Positions 1 through 7,977 of a stretch of 64,000 nt of DNA are shown one piece after another. The position numbers and the translations under genes were made by a program. Source of the DNA: an uncultured Lachnospiraceae bacterium (GTDB taxonomy: Bacteria > Bacillota > Clostridia > Lachnospirales > Lachnospiraceae). Below the pieces are notes generated by a model. It worked only from the letters and a program-made list of their open reading frames with translations. It searched no databases and was not told the origin of the DNA. The stretch spans positions 1 to 64,000 of the forward strand of contig CACZBD010000018.1 of the NCBI GenBank assembly GCA_902779305.1, read 5' to 3'. Position 1 is the first letter of the stretch. Each line of letters opens with the position of its first letter.

Positions 1-90
1 GGACACCCTTGCTGTTCAGCTATGTACTTCGTCGTTGCCTACGCGTACTCGGGACTTCCACCCGTTAGAGCGCGCCCATGGCGCGCAAAC
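1..90 (-). ncRNA. 5' end of a group II intron (bacterial class C-like), partial
   Basis: Read on the minus strand from about base 90 down to base 1, the sequence resembles domain I of bacterial group II introns: an opening GCGCGCCATGGGCGCGC segment, then CGGGTGGAAGTCCCGAG, GTACGCGTAGGC and GCAAGGGTGTCC near base 1. These strings are recalled from class C and related introns. The presumed 5' splice site (about base 90/91) falls directly after the T-tract of the ackA terminator, which is where class C introns characteristically insert. The rest of the ribozyme and any reverse transcriptase lie outside the window. The first bases, GTTTG, depart from the usual GTGYG, so the exact boundary is uncertain. 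Confidence 0.72.
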
Positions 91-91
91 C

Positions 92-124
92 AAAAAAGGG
101 AAGACCCGGATCACGGATCTTCCC
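92..124 (-). terminator. Rho-independent terminator of ackA
   Basis: On the minus strand a roughly 11-bp stem (GGGAAGATCCG paired with CGGGTCTTCCC, one G-T pair, 5-nt loop) is followed directly by six T residues. It lies 21 bases beyond the ackA stop codon. Confidence 0.9.
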
Positions 125-144
125 TGCCTGTTCTGTGACAGATC

Positions 145-1335
145 TTATACCAGACGAACGGTTTCTCTTGCGATCGCCAGTTCTTCGTTGGTCGGTACGA
201 CCATGACCTTGACTTTGGCCTGATCGGAGGAGATCACCTGTTCCTTCCCACGGACGTTGTTCTTCTCGGGAACGACATCTGCGCCGAGATATCCGAGATA
301 GGAAACGACCTGTTCTCTTCCTGTGATGTTGTTCTCACCGACGCCTGCGGTAAATGCGATAACATCCACACCGTTCATGGTAGCGGCATACGCGCCGATG
401 TATTTCGCAACTCTGTAATAATAGGTATCCAATGTGTCGATCGCCAGCTGGTTGCCGTCGTTTGCGGCTGCTTCCAGATCGCGGAAATCGGAAGATACGC
501 CGGAAAGTCCCAGAACGCCTGACTTCTTGTTCAGAATGTTTGTGACCTCATCAAGCGTTAAGTTTTCTTTTCCTGCGATGTAACCAAGGATCGCCGGATC
601 CAGGTCTCCGGATCTGGTTCCCATGATCAGGCCTTCCAACGGGGTAAGGCCCATGCTGGTGTCCACGCATTTTCCGTTCATGACTGCGGAAATGCTGGCG
701 CCGTTGCCCAGATGGCAGACGATCGTCTTCAAGGATCCGTAGTCTTTGCCGAGGATCTCGGCAACTCTCTTGCTCACATAACTGTGGCTGGTTCCGTGGA
801 AGCCGTAGCGGCGTACTTTGTATTTCTCATAATACTCATGAGGAAGCCCGTAATAATAAGCCTTCTTGGGCATGGTCTGATGGAAAGCCGTGTCAAATAC
901 AGCAACCATCGGCACATCCGGCATCAGTTCCTGACATGCCCTGATCCCGATCAGGTTGGCCGGGTTGTGCAGCGGTGCCAGATCATTGCAGTCCTCGATC
1001 GCTTTCATGACTTCGTCATTGATCACAACGGATTCCGCAAAAGACTCTCCGCCATGCACGACTCTGTGTCCCACTGCGCCGATCTCCTCAAGAGAATCGA
1101 TCACGCCGTTTTCCCGATCGGTCAGGCTCTTGATGACAAGCTCAACGGCAACGGTGTGGTTGGGCATGTCGGTCTGTGTCACGATCTTGTCCTTTCCTTC
1201 CGGCTGGTGTGTCAGCATGCTCCCGTCGATCCCGATCCTCTCACACAGTCCTTTGGCCAGAACCTTTTCCGTGTAAGAATCGATCAACTGGTACTTTAAG
1301 GAACTGCTTCCGCAATTGATAACAAGTACGTTCAT
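145..1335 (-). CDS. ackA: Acetate kinase
   Basis: Acetate kinase (396 residues, usual length) makes ATP and acetate from acetyl phosphate, the last step of substrate-level phosphorylation from acetyl-CoA in fermenting anaerobes; it acts in the cytosol. The protein opens with [14 protein letters not shown], the phosphate-binding start of the ASKHA fold, and carries [21 protein letters not shown] and HLGNGASI, which hold the catalytic and substrate-binding residues. The start at 1335 is chosen because AAGGAG lies at the right distance; an in-frame upstream ATG lacks such a site and would add a non-homologous tail. It follows proS by 63 bases with no terminator between, so the two may be co-transcribed. 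The usual partner pta is not in the window. Confidence 0.97.
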   Translation of the reverse strand: MNVLVINCGSSSLKYQLIDSYTEKVLAKGLCERIGIDGSMLTHQPEGKDKIVTQTDMPNHTVAVELVIKSLTDRENGVIDSLEEIGAVGHRVVHGGESFAESVVINDEVMKAIEDCNDLAPLHNPANLIGIRACQELMPDVPMVAVFDTAFHQTMPKKAYYYGLPHEYYEKYKVRRYGFHGTSHSYVSKRVAEILGKDYGSLKTIVCHLGNGASISAVMNGKCVDTSMGLTPLEGLIMGTRSGDLDPAILGYIAGKENLTLDEVTNILNKKSGVLGLSGVSSDFRDLEAAANDGNQLAIDTLDTYYYRVAKYIGAYAATMNGVDVIAFTAGVGENNITGREQVVSYLGYLGADVVPEKNNVRGKEQVISSDQAKVKVMVVPTNEELAIARETVRLV

Positions 1336-1398
1336 GTTTCTCTCCTTCTTTTCTCTTTGATTTCTTTTTATGATCCTATCTGCCAAAAGCCGCAGATA

Positions 1399-2835
1399 TT
1401 AATAAGCTTTTCCCCAGTAGACCATATGCTTTGCAGGTCTGCCGCAGCATACGCAGGTGTCTGCAAGGTGTTCCTGTTCAAACGGCATGCAGCGGGATGT
1501 GACTGCCATCTTTTCCTTGATCTCGTCCTCGCAGGCTCTGTCGCCACACCACATCGCTTTCACAAAGCCGGTCTTCTCCGCAAAGATCTGCTCGAACTCT
1601 TCCTTCGTTCTTGCCGTAAAGGTATTGGCATCGCGGCGCTCTCTTGCACGGGTGAGCATATCGCCCTGGATGGTATCAAGAAGCGCGGGGATCTTCGCCG
1701 CAAGTTCCGTGATCGTTACTTCCTGCTTCTCGCCAGTGTCACGTCTTGCGATCACCGCTTTGCCCGCTTCGATATCCTTCGGCCCGATCTCCACTCTGAC
1801 AGGGATGCCTCTCATTTCCTGCTCGGCAAACTTCCAGCCGGGACTCTTTTCCGTATCGTCGACTTTCACGCGGATGCCCGCAGCCGCAAGGGCCTGTCGG
1901 ATCTCTTCTGCTTTTTCGAGCACCCCTTCCGCCTGCTGCCTGATCGGAACGATCATGACCTGTGTCGGCGCCACTCTCGGCGGCAGCACCAGTCCGGAAT
2001 TGTCCCCGTGAACCATGATGATCGCGCCGATCAGACGCGTCGTGGTTCCCCAGGATGTCTGGAACGGATATTTCAGGGTATTGTCCTTATCGGTAAACTG
2101 AATGCCGAAAGCCCGCGCAAATCCGTCCCCGAAATTATGGCTCGTGCCGGACTGCAGCGCTTTTCCGTCATGCATCAGCGCCTCGATCGTATAGGTCGCC
2201 ATCGCGCCCGCGAACTTCTCTTTTTCCGTCTTCTGTCCTTTAACGACCGGAATGGCAAGCACCTGCTCGCAGAAGTCCGCATAGACATTCAGCATTTTGA
2301 TCGTTCTTTCCTCAGCCTCTTCAGCTGTGGCATGGATCGTGTGGCCTTCCTGCCACAGAAATTCTCTGGAACGGAGGAACGGTCTCGTTTCCTTTTCCCA
2401 TCTGACAACCGAGCACCACTGGTTGTAGTTCTTGGGAAGATCTCTGTAGGAATGCACCTCATTCTTGTAAAAATCACAGAAGAGCGTTTCCGATGTCGGA
2501 CGCACGCACATTCTCTCCTGCAGCGGCTGCAGACCGCCCATGGTCACCCAGGCCACTTCCGGCGCAAAGCCTTCCACATGATCTTTTTCTTTTTCCAGAA
2601 GGCTCTCCGGAATGAACATCGGCAGATAAACATTCTCCACGCCCGTTTCCTTAAAGCGCGCATCCATCTGGCTCTGGATCAGCTCCCAGATCGCATATCC
2701 GGCCGGCTTAAAGACCATACATCCCTTTACCGATGTATAGTCGATCAGATCAGCCTTTTTGACTACATCCGTGTACCATTGTGCGAAGTCTTCCTCCATG
2801 GAGGTAATGGCTTCGACCATTTTTTTGTCCTGCAT
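1399..2835 (-). CDS. proS: Prolyl-tRNA synthetase, archaeal/eukaryote-type
   Basis: Class II synthetase charging tRNA-Pro with proline in the cytosol (478 residues). It is the short form without the bacterial editing insertion. Visible are [10 protein letters not shown] (motif 1 area), RPTSE and [14 protein letters not shown] (motif 2 area), an anticodon-binding region near residues 285-400 ([12 protein letters not shown]), and a C-terminal four-cysteine zinc-like domain ending in the conserved Tyr of this subtype (WGKAY). The start at 2835 has AAAGGA upstream; an ATG 15 bases earlier has no ribosome site. It is preceded at 40 bases by a small membrane protein gene and followed by ackA. Archaeal-type ProS is common in Clostridia. 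Confidence 0.95.
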   Translation of the reverse strand: MQDKKMVEAITSMEEDFAQWYTDVVKKADLIDYTSVKGCMVFKPAGYAIWELIQSQMDARFKETGVENVYLPMFIPESLLEKEKDHVEGFAPEVAWVTMGGLQPLQERMCVRPTSETLFCDFYKNEVHSYRDLPKNYNQWCSVVRWEKETRPFLRSREFLWQEGHTIHATAEEAEERTIKMLNVYADFCEQVLAIPVVKGQKTEKEKFAGAMATYTIEALMHDGKALQSGTSHNFGDGFARAFGIQFTDKDNTLKYPFQTSWGTTTRLIGAIIMVHGDNSGLVLPPRVAPTQVMIVPIRQQAEGVLEKAEEIRQALAAAGIRVKVDDTEKSPGWKFAEQEMRGIPVRVEIGPKDIEAGKAVIARRDTGEKQEVTITELAAKIPALLDTIQGDMLTRARERRDANTFTARTKEEFEQIFAEKTGFVKAMWCGDRACEDEIKEKMAVTSRCMPFEQEHLADTCVCCGRPAKHMVYWGKAY

Positions 2836-2875
2836 GTTTCCTTTCCCCACTCATAAAAAAATAAAAACACATCCG

Positions 2876-3160
2876 TCATTGTGCAATGCCGGCCATGTAT
2901 TTTTCCCGTTTTTTCTTTAAGACCACAAACCGGATGATCGTGAGCGTGACCGAAAGCAAAAAGATCACGACAATAAAGATCAGCGCAAGAAAGCCGGCAA
3001 TAAGCGTAAACGCCGGCGCCGGGTGTCCGAGCGCTTCCGGGTTGGCTATGGCTGTATCCGCAAGCGTGCCAAGCGTGATCATCCCCGCATCCAAAAGAAG
3101 CTGGACGGGGATCATCACAAGCCACAGCAGCGAAAACGCCGGATGTTTCGGTTTTTTCAT
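2876..3160 (-). CDS. Small membrane protein, function unknown
   Basis: A 94-residue protein I do not recognise. Two hydrophobic stretches, about residues 10-30 (FSLLWLVMIPVQLLLDAGM) and 52-80 (LIAGFLALIFIVVIFLLSV), suggest two membrane spans joined by a short loop, with a basic tail (LKKKREKY). The start at 3160 gives MKKPKHPAF; a longer reading frame upstream overlaps the preceding gene and is unlikely. The start lies only 4 bases past the preceding stop codon, so the two genes are probably translationally linked. Confidence 0.6.
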   Translation of the reverse strand: MKKPKHPAFSLLWLVMIPVQLLLDAGMITLGTLADTAIANPEALGHPAPAFTLIAGFLALIFIVVIFLLSVTLTIIRFVVLKKKREKYMAGIAQ

Positions 3161-3164
3161 TCCG

Positions 3165-3458
3165 TCAGTCCCCGATCTTTTCGTAGCGTTTGAAGATCTT
3201 GTCGGCGCCGCACACATGCTTCGTGCCGTCCGCGTCTATGATGATATAGTCGCCTTCCTCAATAAATGTATGGCCGCGCTTGTGTGTGATATACGGGCAG
3301 ACGACCGTTCCGTTGTCTCTCTCAACGCGGATCAGCCTCTCCGTTACGATCCAGCCTTTGGTGACCACATCCGAAAACAGCTCCCAGCCGTCTTCCAAAC
3401 CGGAGTCGATCTTGTACTCAAAAACATCTGCCTCGATCGGTGTTCTTCTGCATTTCAT
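3165..3458 (-). CDS. PGDYG-type small protein
   Basis: A 97-residue protein resembling the phage-associated PGDYG family. It shows the usual N-terminal MKCRRTPIEADVFEYK strand and a C-terminal block EEGDYIIIDADGTKHVCGAD followed by KIFKRYEKI, in the place where family members have PGDY(I/V). The biochemical role is not known. The start at 3458 is preceded by AAAGGGGG, a strong ribosome site. The location outside an evident prophage, between a two-component system and proS, suggests a domesticated copy. A 21-codon reading frame ends inside this gene's ribosome site (3461-3526). Confidence 0.6.
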   Translation of the reverse strand: MKCRRTPIEADVFEYKIDSGLEDGWELFSDVVTKGWIVTERLIRVERDNGTVVCPYITHKRGHTFIEEGDYIIIDADGTKHVCGADKIFKRYEKIGD

Positions 3459-3566
3459 ATTTATACCCCCTTTATCATTTGTTTTGCCACCTCGACAGGC
3501 GGCATGCCGTGATTCAATCCCCACATCTCTATTTTACATAAATCCGCGCAAAAAACAATCCGAAAA

Positions 3567-4256
3567 TCATACCTTGAAGCGGTATCCCACGCCCCAGATC
3601 GTTTCGATGTACTGCGGATTGGAAGTATCCATTTCGATCTTTTCCCTGATCTTCTTGATATGCACCGTGACGGTCGCGATATCCCCGATGGATTCCATGT
3701 CCCAGATCTTGCGGAACAACTCTTCCTTGGTGAAGACATGGTTCGGATTCTGCGCAAGAAAAGTCAAAAGGTCGAATTCCTTGGTCGTAAACGCCTTTTC
3801 CTCACCGTTGATGTAAACGCGTCTGGCTGTCTTGTCGATCTTTAAGCCGCGGATCTCGATGACCTCGTTCGTGTTCGGATTCGATCCGATCAGACGCTCG
3901 TATCTTGCAAGGTGCGCTTTCACCCTTGCCACCAGCTCGCTCGGCGAAAACGGTTTGGTCATGTAGTCATCCGCCCCGAGGCCAAGACCCCTGATCTTGT
4001 CGATATCATCTTTCTTCGCGGAGACCATGATGATCGGCGTGTTTTTGGCCCGGCGGATCTCTTTGCAGATCTCAAAGCCGTCAACACCGGGAAGCATCAG
4101 GTCGAGAATGAACAGATCGTAATCTTCCTTCAGCGCCAATTCCAGCCCTTTTGTTCCGTCATTTTCTATTGTCACTTCAAAATCGGACAGTTCCAGGTAA
4201 TCTTTTTCCAGTTCCGCGATCGCCTCTTCGTCCTCAATGATCAGAATCTTGCTCAT
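3567..4256 (-). CDS. OmpR/PhoB-family response regulator
   Basis: Two-domain transcription factor of 229 residues. The receiver domain (1-118) has the acidic pair in IIEDEEA, the phospho-acceptor Asp52 in LFILDLMLPG and the Lys of DDYMTKPF. The winged-helix domain (about 128-229) ends with the typical YIETIWGVGYRF. It is presumably phosphorylated by the histidine kinase encoded just upstream, whose gene overlaps by 23 bases. The order kinase then regulator is the reverse of the common arrangement. Target genes cannot be deduced from the sequence. Confidence 0.95.
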   Translation of the reverse strand: MSKILIIEDEEAIAELEKDYLELSDFEVTIENDGTKGLELALKEDYDLFILDLMLPGVDGFEICKEIRRAKNTPIIMVSAKKDDIDKIRGLGLGADDYMTKPFSPSELVARVKAHLARYERLIGSNPNTNEVIEIRGLKIDKTARRVYINGEEKAFTTKEFDLLTFLAQNPNHVFTKEELFRKIWDMESIGDIATVTVHIKKIREKIEMDTSNPQYIETIWGVGYRFKV

Positions 4257-5382
4257 TTTCGTCTACCTCCACATATTTTCTGAGTACAAAATGAATGGTC
4301 GTGCCTTCTCCTTCTTTTCCGGTCGCCCAGATATACCCTCCGTGGTCCTCAATGATCTTCTTGACAATGGAAAGGCCGATCCCGCTGCCGCCCTGTGCCG
4401 AATTTCTGGAGGCATCCGTGCGGAAGAAGCGGTCGAAGATATTGGGCAGATCCTTGGCCGCGATCCCCTTTCCGTTGTCCTCGATCTCCACCTGGATGCT
4501 GTCATTGCTGTCCACGATGCAGATGTCGATGGCGCCGTCAGGCTTATCCATATATTTGACGGAATTGCCGATGATGTTGTTGATCACCCTGCGCAGCTGT
4601 TCCGGATCCGCGATGATCCGGGTCTTGCTTTCCACGTAATTGCTGTAGGTCAGTTTGATGTTTTTGGATTCCAAGTCCAGACCGATCTCTTCGACGCAGT
4701 CGTTGAAAAAATCATTGACGTTGATCCTGTGGAAATTATAGGGGATCCTGTTCGTATCGATCTGGGAATACAGCGTCAGTTCATTGATCAGCCTGTCCAT
4801 TTCGATCGCTTTGTTATAGATCGTCTTGATGTAGCGGTCCGTTTTCTCCGGCGTATCCGCCACCCCGTCCATGATCCCCTCGCAGTAGCCTTTGATCGAA
4901 GTGATCGGCGTTTTCAAGTCATGTGAGATGTTGCTGACGAGTTCCCGGTTGTCCTGGTCGAATTTGACCTTGCTCTCCATCGTTTCTTTGACGGCGCGCC
5001 GCATGACATCGAAGTTGTTACACAGTTCGCTGAATTCATCGGTTCCTTCCGTCGCGATCGAGTAGTCCAGATTCCCCTGGGCGATCTGCCGCATGGCCTC
5101 ATTCAGTTTCCAGACCGGCTTGGCCACGCTTTTATAGGTCTGCCTGGTTATGAGCAGACTCGTGATCACCAGGATGATCGTGATCGCAAACAACAGCTGC
5201 AGAAAAAAGGCTTGGAGGGACGTGGCCGAAAGCTCATAGGTCGCATCCGCCCTGATGCCGTTATTTTCATACATGGATTTAAACCGGTATATGCCGAGCC
5301 CGATAAACGAAGCGCAGGTCAGGATCAGTGGCGCGATCACCATGACCAGTGCGGACCACATCAGGCGGGTCTTTAATTTCAT
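4234..5382 (-). CDS. Membrane sensor histidine kinase
   Basis: A 382-residue HisKA-type kinase. Two membrane spans (about 8-32 and 56-79) enclose a very short outside segment of some 24 residues, so it probably senses the membrane or a partner rather than a soluble ligand. A HAMP linker (80-135) leads to the H box ISHDLKTPIT with His154, then the N box (NNIIGNSVKY), G1 (DNGKGI) and G2 (GGSGIGLSIVKKI). GGAGG lies at the right distance from the start at 5382. An extended -10 (TGCTATAAT, 5412-5420) lies 30 bases upstream. Confidence 0.95.
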   Translation of the reverse strand: MKLKTRLMWSALVMVIAPLILTCASFIGLGIYRFKSMYENNGIRADATYELSATSLQAFFLQLLFAITIILVITSLLITRQTYKSVAKPVWKLNEAMRQIAQGNLDYSIATEGTDEFSELCNNFDVMRRAVKETMESKVKFDQDNRELVSNISHDLKTPITSIKGYCEGIMDGVADTPEKTDRYIKTIYNKAIEMDRLINELTLYSQIDTNRIPYNFHRINVNDFFNDCVEEIGLDLESKNIKLTYSNYVESKTRIIADPEQLRRVINNIIGNSVKYMDKPDGAIDICIVDSNDSIQVEIEDNGKGIAAKDLPNIFDRFFRTDASRNSAQGGSGIGLSIVKKIIEDHGGYIWATGKEGEGTTIHFVLRKYVEVDENEQDSDH

Positions 5383-5411
5383 AAAAATCGCCTCCGCAAA
5401 CTACTGCGAAC

Positions 5412-5420
5412 ATTATAGCA
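5412..5420 (-). promoter_or_regulatory. Extended -10 promoter of the kinase/regulator operon
   Basis: Minus-strand TGCTATAAT lies about 30 bases before the kinase start. No good -35 is seen, as is usual for extended -10 promoters. It is divergent from the promoter of the pseudouridine synthase gene 55 bases away. Confidence 0.5.
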
Positions 5421-5471
5421 TATCGGCTCCCGAATGATTTGAAATCTTCATAAAAAAAATCTAAAACATTT

Positions 5472-5480
5472 TGCTATAAT
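5472..5480 (+). promoter_or_regulatory. Extended -10 promoter of the pseudouridine synthase gene
   Basis: TGCTATAAT ends 6 bases before the ATG at 5487, which puts the expected transcription start on or next to the initiation codon. There is no ribosome site in the gap, so a leaderless mRNA is likely. Confidence 0.55.
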
Positions 5481-5486
5481 GGGTTT

Positions 5487-6149
5487 ATGGAGATCATTTA
5501 CGAAGACGAAGAGATCCTGGTCTGTGTAAAGGAAGCCGGGATCGCAACAGAATCCGCAAGCGTGCGGGACCGGGATCTGTTTTCCCTGGTCAAAGCCCAT
5601 GTAAACGGCGGATATATCGGCATGGTGCACCGCCTTGACCGGCCGGTATCCGGTCTGCTTGTCTTTGCCAAAACGCCTGCCGCGGCCGCTTCGCTGAGTC
5701 AGCAGGTACAGGGCGATCAGATGAGCAAAGACTATCTTGCGGTCGTGGAAGGAAGGCTTGAAAAGACGGGCGAGCCGGTGATATTGACCGATCATCTGAT
5801 CAAAGATGCCAAGGCAGGGCTTGCTAGAGTCGTAGCGGAAACTGCAAAAGATGCAAACGGCAACCGCGCGAAACGCGCGCAGCTGTCCTACGAAGTCCTA
5901 TCCTGCGATGCAGAAAAGGATCTCACAACGCTGCGCATCCATCTGCTGACCGGAAGGTTCCATCAGATCCGCGCCCAGCTGTCCCACCTCGGGCATCCCG
6001 TCAAAGGTGATACAAGATACGGCGCAAAAAAACCGGCCGACCCCAAAGGATCAGCCGGTATCTCACTCTGTGCTTATCAATTGTGCTTTCTCCATCCGAA
6101 AACGAAAGAAAAAATGGTTTTTCAGCTTCCGCCGGATATCCTGCAATGA
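5487..6149 (+). CDS. RluA-family pseudouridine synthase
   Basis: A 220-residue enzyme converting uridine to pseudouridine in rRNA or tRNA. The catalytic Asp51 is in GMVHRLDRPVSGLLVFAKT, and the C-terminal part has GRFHQIRAQLSHLGHPVKGD, both typical of RluA/RluC/RluD relatives. There is no N-terminal S4 domain, so it is one of the short RluA-like forms; the target uridine cannot be told. The ATG follows a -10 box with only six bases between and no Shine-Dalgarno sequence. Its stop codon directly abuts the stop of the convergent pgi gene, and the pgi terminator lies inside this coding sequence at 6026-6058. Confidence 0.92.
   Translation: MEIIYEDEEILVCVKEAGIATESASVRDRDLFSLVKAHVNGGYIGMVHRLDRPVSGLLVFAKTPAAAASLSQQVQGDQMSKDYLAVVEGRLEKTGEPVILTDHLIKDAKAGLARVVAETAKDANGNRAKRAQLSYEVLSCDAEKDLTTLRIHLLTGRFHQIRAQLSHLGHPVKGDTRYGAKKPADPKGSAGISLCAYQLCFLHPKTKEKMVFQLPPDILQ
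6026..6058 (-). terminator. pgi terminator, embedded in the opposing coding sequence
   Basis: On the minus strand CCGGCTGA pairs with TCGGCCGG (8 bp, one G-T) around a 10-nt loop and is followed by seven T residues. It lies about 90 bases past the pgi stop and within the last third of the RluA-type gene. Confidence 0.85.
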
Positions 6150-7733
6150 TCAGATCGCAAACAGATCGCTGTACGCTTTCAGCGCCCCGTCCGTTTCATG
6201 TGCGAGCACTCTCTTTGCCAATACTTTTCCGAGCTGTACGCCTTCCTGGTCGAAGCTGTTCAGATTCCACAAAAATCCCTGGAACATGATCTTATTCTCA
6301 AAATGCGACAGCAGCGCGCCGAGTGTTTCCGGTGTCAGGGACTTGCCGTAGATGATGCTGGACGGACGGTGTCCCGCAAAGTTCTTGTTGTTGTTCTCGT
6401 CTTTCTTGCCACATGCAAACGCCATGATCTGCGCCACGACATTGGCGCTCAGTTTCTGCTGGCTCGTGCTGCCCTGGATATTCACGTCCACGCCGCACTG
6501 CCCTTCCACGAAACCGATGAACTGGATCGGGATGATGTCCGTTCCCTGATGCAGGAGCTGATAGAACGAATGCTGTCCGTTCGTACCCGGTTCGCCGAAG
6601 ATGAGAGGCCCCGTCACATAGGAAACCGGCTCGCCGAAACGGTTGACGGACTTGCCGTTACTCTCCATATCCGCCTGCTGCAGATGCGCCGGAAAACGGC
6701 TTAACGCCTGTGAATACGGCAGAACGGCCGTCGCCGTATAGCCCAGGACATTGCGCTCGTAAACGCCGATCAGGGCATCCAACATTGCCGGATTTTCTAA
6801 AACGCTCTTGTTCTTCGCAAGCTTGTCTTCTTCCGCTGCGCCCGCAAGGAAAGCAGCAAATACTTCCGGTCCGAAGGCCAGGGAAAGCACCGCGCCGCCC
6901 ACTGCGGAACAGGAAGAGAATCTCCCGCCGATATAGTCGTCCATAAAGAACGCTGCCAGATAATCGCTGCTCTTTGCAAGCGGTGATGTTTCGCTGGTAA
7001 CAGCGATCATGTGCTTTGCAGGATCAAGACCTTTTTTCTGAAGCGCTTCTTTGACAAAGGATTCGTTCGTCAAAGTTTCCAGCGTGGTTCCGGACTTGGA
7101 GACCAGAATGAACAGGGCATGTTCCACATCAACAGACGCAAGGACTGCTGCCGCGTCATCCGGATCCACGTTGCTGATGAATTTTGCTTCCATCCGGAAC
7201 GCATTGTTCTTCTTTGCCCAGTTTTCCAGCGCCAGATACATGGCTCTCGGTCCCAGATCCGAGCCGCCGATCCCGATCTGCACCACGGTGGTAAACTTCT
7301 CACCCTTTGCGTTTGCGATCTCTCCGGCGTGCACTTTCTTTGCAAATTCCGCGATATTCTTCTGCTGTGTTGTATAGAAGGTCCTCTTGTTCACGCCCTG
7401 GGCCACAACATCATCGCCCAGCTGTCCGCGGGTCAGATGATGCAGGACCAGACGGTTTTCTCCCGTATTGATCACGGCACCGTTATATAATTCTTTAAAT
7501 TTCTCCGTCAGTTCTGCCTCATCGGCAAGATCCTGCAGGATCTTCAGGATCTCTTCGTCCACTTCCTTTGCCGCGTAATTATATTGCAGGCCTTCCGCCA
7601 TTTTCACGCTGTATTTTTGAACGCGTTCCGCTCCGTTTTCACCGCTCAGTTTTGCCGCGATGTCCACACCTTCCTTTTTGCCTAAAAGCGTATCAAATGC
7701 TTGCAGTGTGTCCAGATTTTTCCATGCAGCCAT
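6150..7733 (-). CDS. pgi: Glucose-6-phosphate isomerase
   Basis: Interconverts glucose 6-phosphate and fructose 6-phosphate in glycolysis and gluconeogenesis (527 residues). The SIS-fold signatures are clear: VVQIGIGGSDLGPRAMYLAL, the phosphate-binding LVSKSGTTLETLTNE, and GEPGTNGQHSFYQLLHQGT with the catalytic Glu/His region. The start at 7733 (MAAWKNLDTL) has a perfect AGGAGG 7 bases upstream. A longer frame to 8030 runs through the promoter and is not coding. It is transcribed as a single gene from its own promoter (7797-7825). Confidence 0.97.
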   Translation of the reverse strand: MAAWKNLDTLQAFDTLLGKKEGVDIAAKLSGENGAERVQKYSVKMAEGLQYNYAAKEVDEEILKILQDLADEAELTEKFKELYNGAVINTGENRLVLHHLTRGQLGDDVVAQGVNKRTFYTTQQKNIAEFAKKVHAGEIANAKGEKFTTVVQIGIGGSDLGPRAMYLALENWAKKNNAFRMEAKFISNVDPDDAAAVLASVDVEHALFILVSKSGTTLETLTNESFVKEALQKKGLDPAKHMIAVTSETSPLAKSSDYLAAFFMDDYIGGRFSSCSAVGGAVLSLAFGPEVFAAFLAGAAEEDKLAKNKSVLENPAMLDALIGVYERNVLGYTATAVLPYSQALSRFPAHLQQADMESNGKSVNRFGEPVSYVTGPLIFGEPGTNGQHSFYQLLHQGTDIIPIQFIGFVEGQCGVDVNIQGSTSQQKLSANVVAQIMAFACGKKDENNNKNFAGHRPSSIIYGKSLTPETLGALLSHFENKIMFQGFLWNLNSFDQEGVQLGKVLAKRVLAHETDGALKAYSDLFAI

Positions 7734-7796
7734 GTTTTTTCCTCCTGTAAGATGTAAGAAACTTTTTTCCGGATTTTGATCACCGGATTCTATGAG

Positions 7797-7825
7797 ATTA
7801 TACTTGAAGTTGCCATAGATTTCAA
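7797..7825 (-). promoter_or_regulatory. Sigma-A promoter of pgi
   Basis: Minus-strand TTGAAA, exactly 17 bases of spacer, then TATAAT, 64 bases before the pgi start. It matches the vegetative consensus at 11 of 12 positions. Confidence 0.85.
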
Positions 7826-7858
7826 CCGGAGCACTGTGGCTTTCTGCCCCCGCTTTGC

Positions 7859-7886
7859 TTGACAAACGCGGGAACTTCCCTAGAAT
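7859..7886 (+). promoter_or_regulatory. murG promoter with a palindromic spacer
   Basis: TTGACA (7859-7864), 16 bases, TAGAAT (7881-7886). The spacer holds the palindrome GGGAACTTCCC (7870-7880), well placed for a repressor. The transcript would begin about 85 bases before murG. Confidence 0.65.
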
Positions 7887-7903
7887 ATTAACTGTCATCG
7901 GAC

Positions 7904-7929
7904 GCCCCGGTTCAGTTCTTGTCCGGGGC
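7904..7929 (+). other. GC-rich stem-loop in the murG leader
   Basis: GCCCCGG (7904-7910) and CCGGGGC (7923-7929) form a perfect 7-bp stem with a 12-nt loop. No T-tract follows, so it is not a simple terminator. It may stabilise the mRNA or serve as a binding site. Confidence 0.55.
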
Positions 7930-7977
7930 AGGATCAAAAGAAAATGCAACGAGGACCGAAAGAAAGGGACCAGTGAA

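Noticed and set aside
712..1299. Long open frame on the plus strand inside ackA
   Set aside because: It is antisense to a clear acetate kinase, has no ribosome site, and its composition follows from the codons of the opposite strand.
1357..2856. 499-codon open frame on the plus strand opposite proS
   Set aside because: It mirrors proS almost exactly, is rich in Arg, His and Phe as antisense frames are, and has no start signal.
2763..3125. Minus-strand frame overlapping proS and the small membrane protein
   Set aside because: The overlapping 94-residue protein has a better start and a sensible two-span pattern; this frame is Cys/His/Arg-rich noise.
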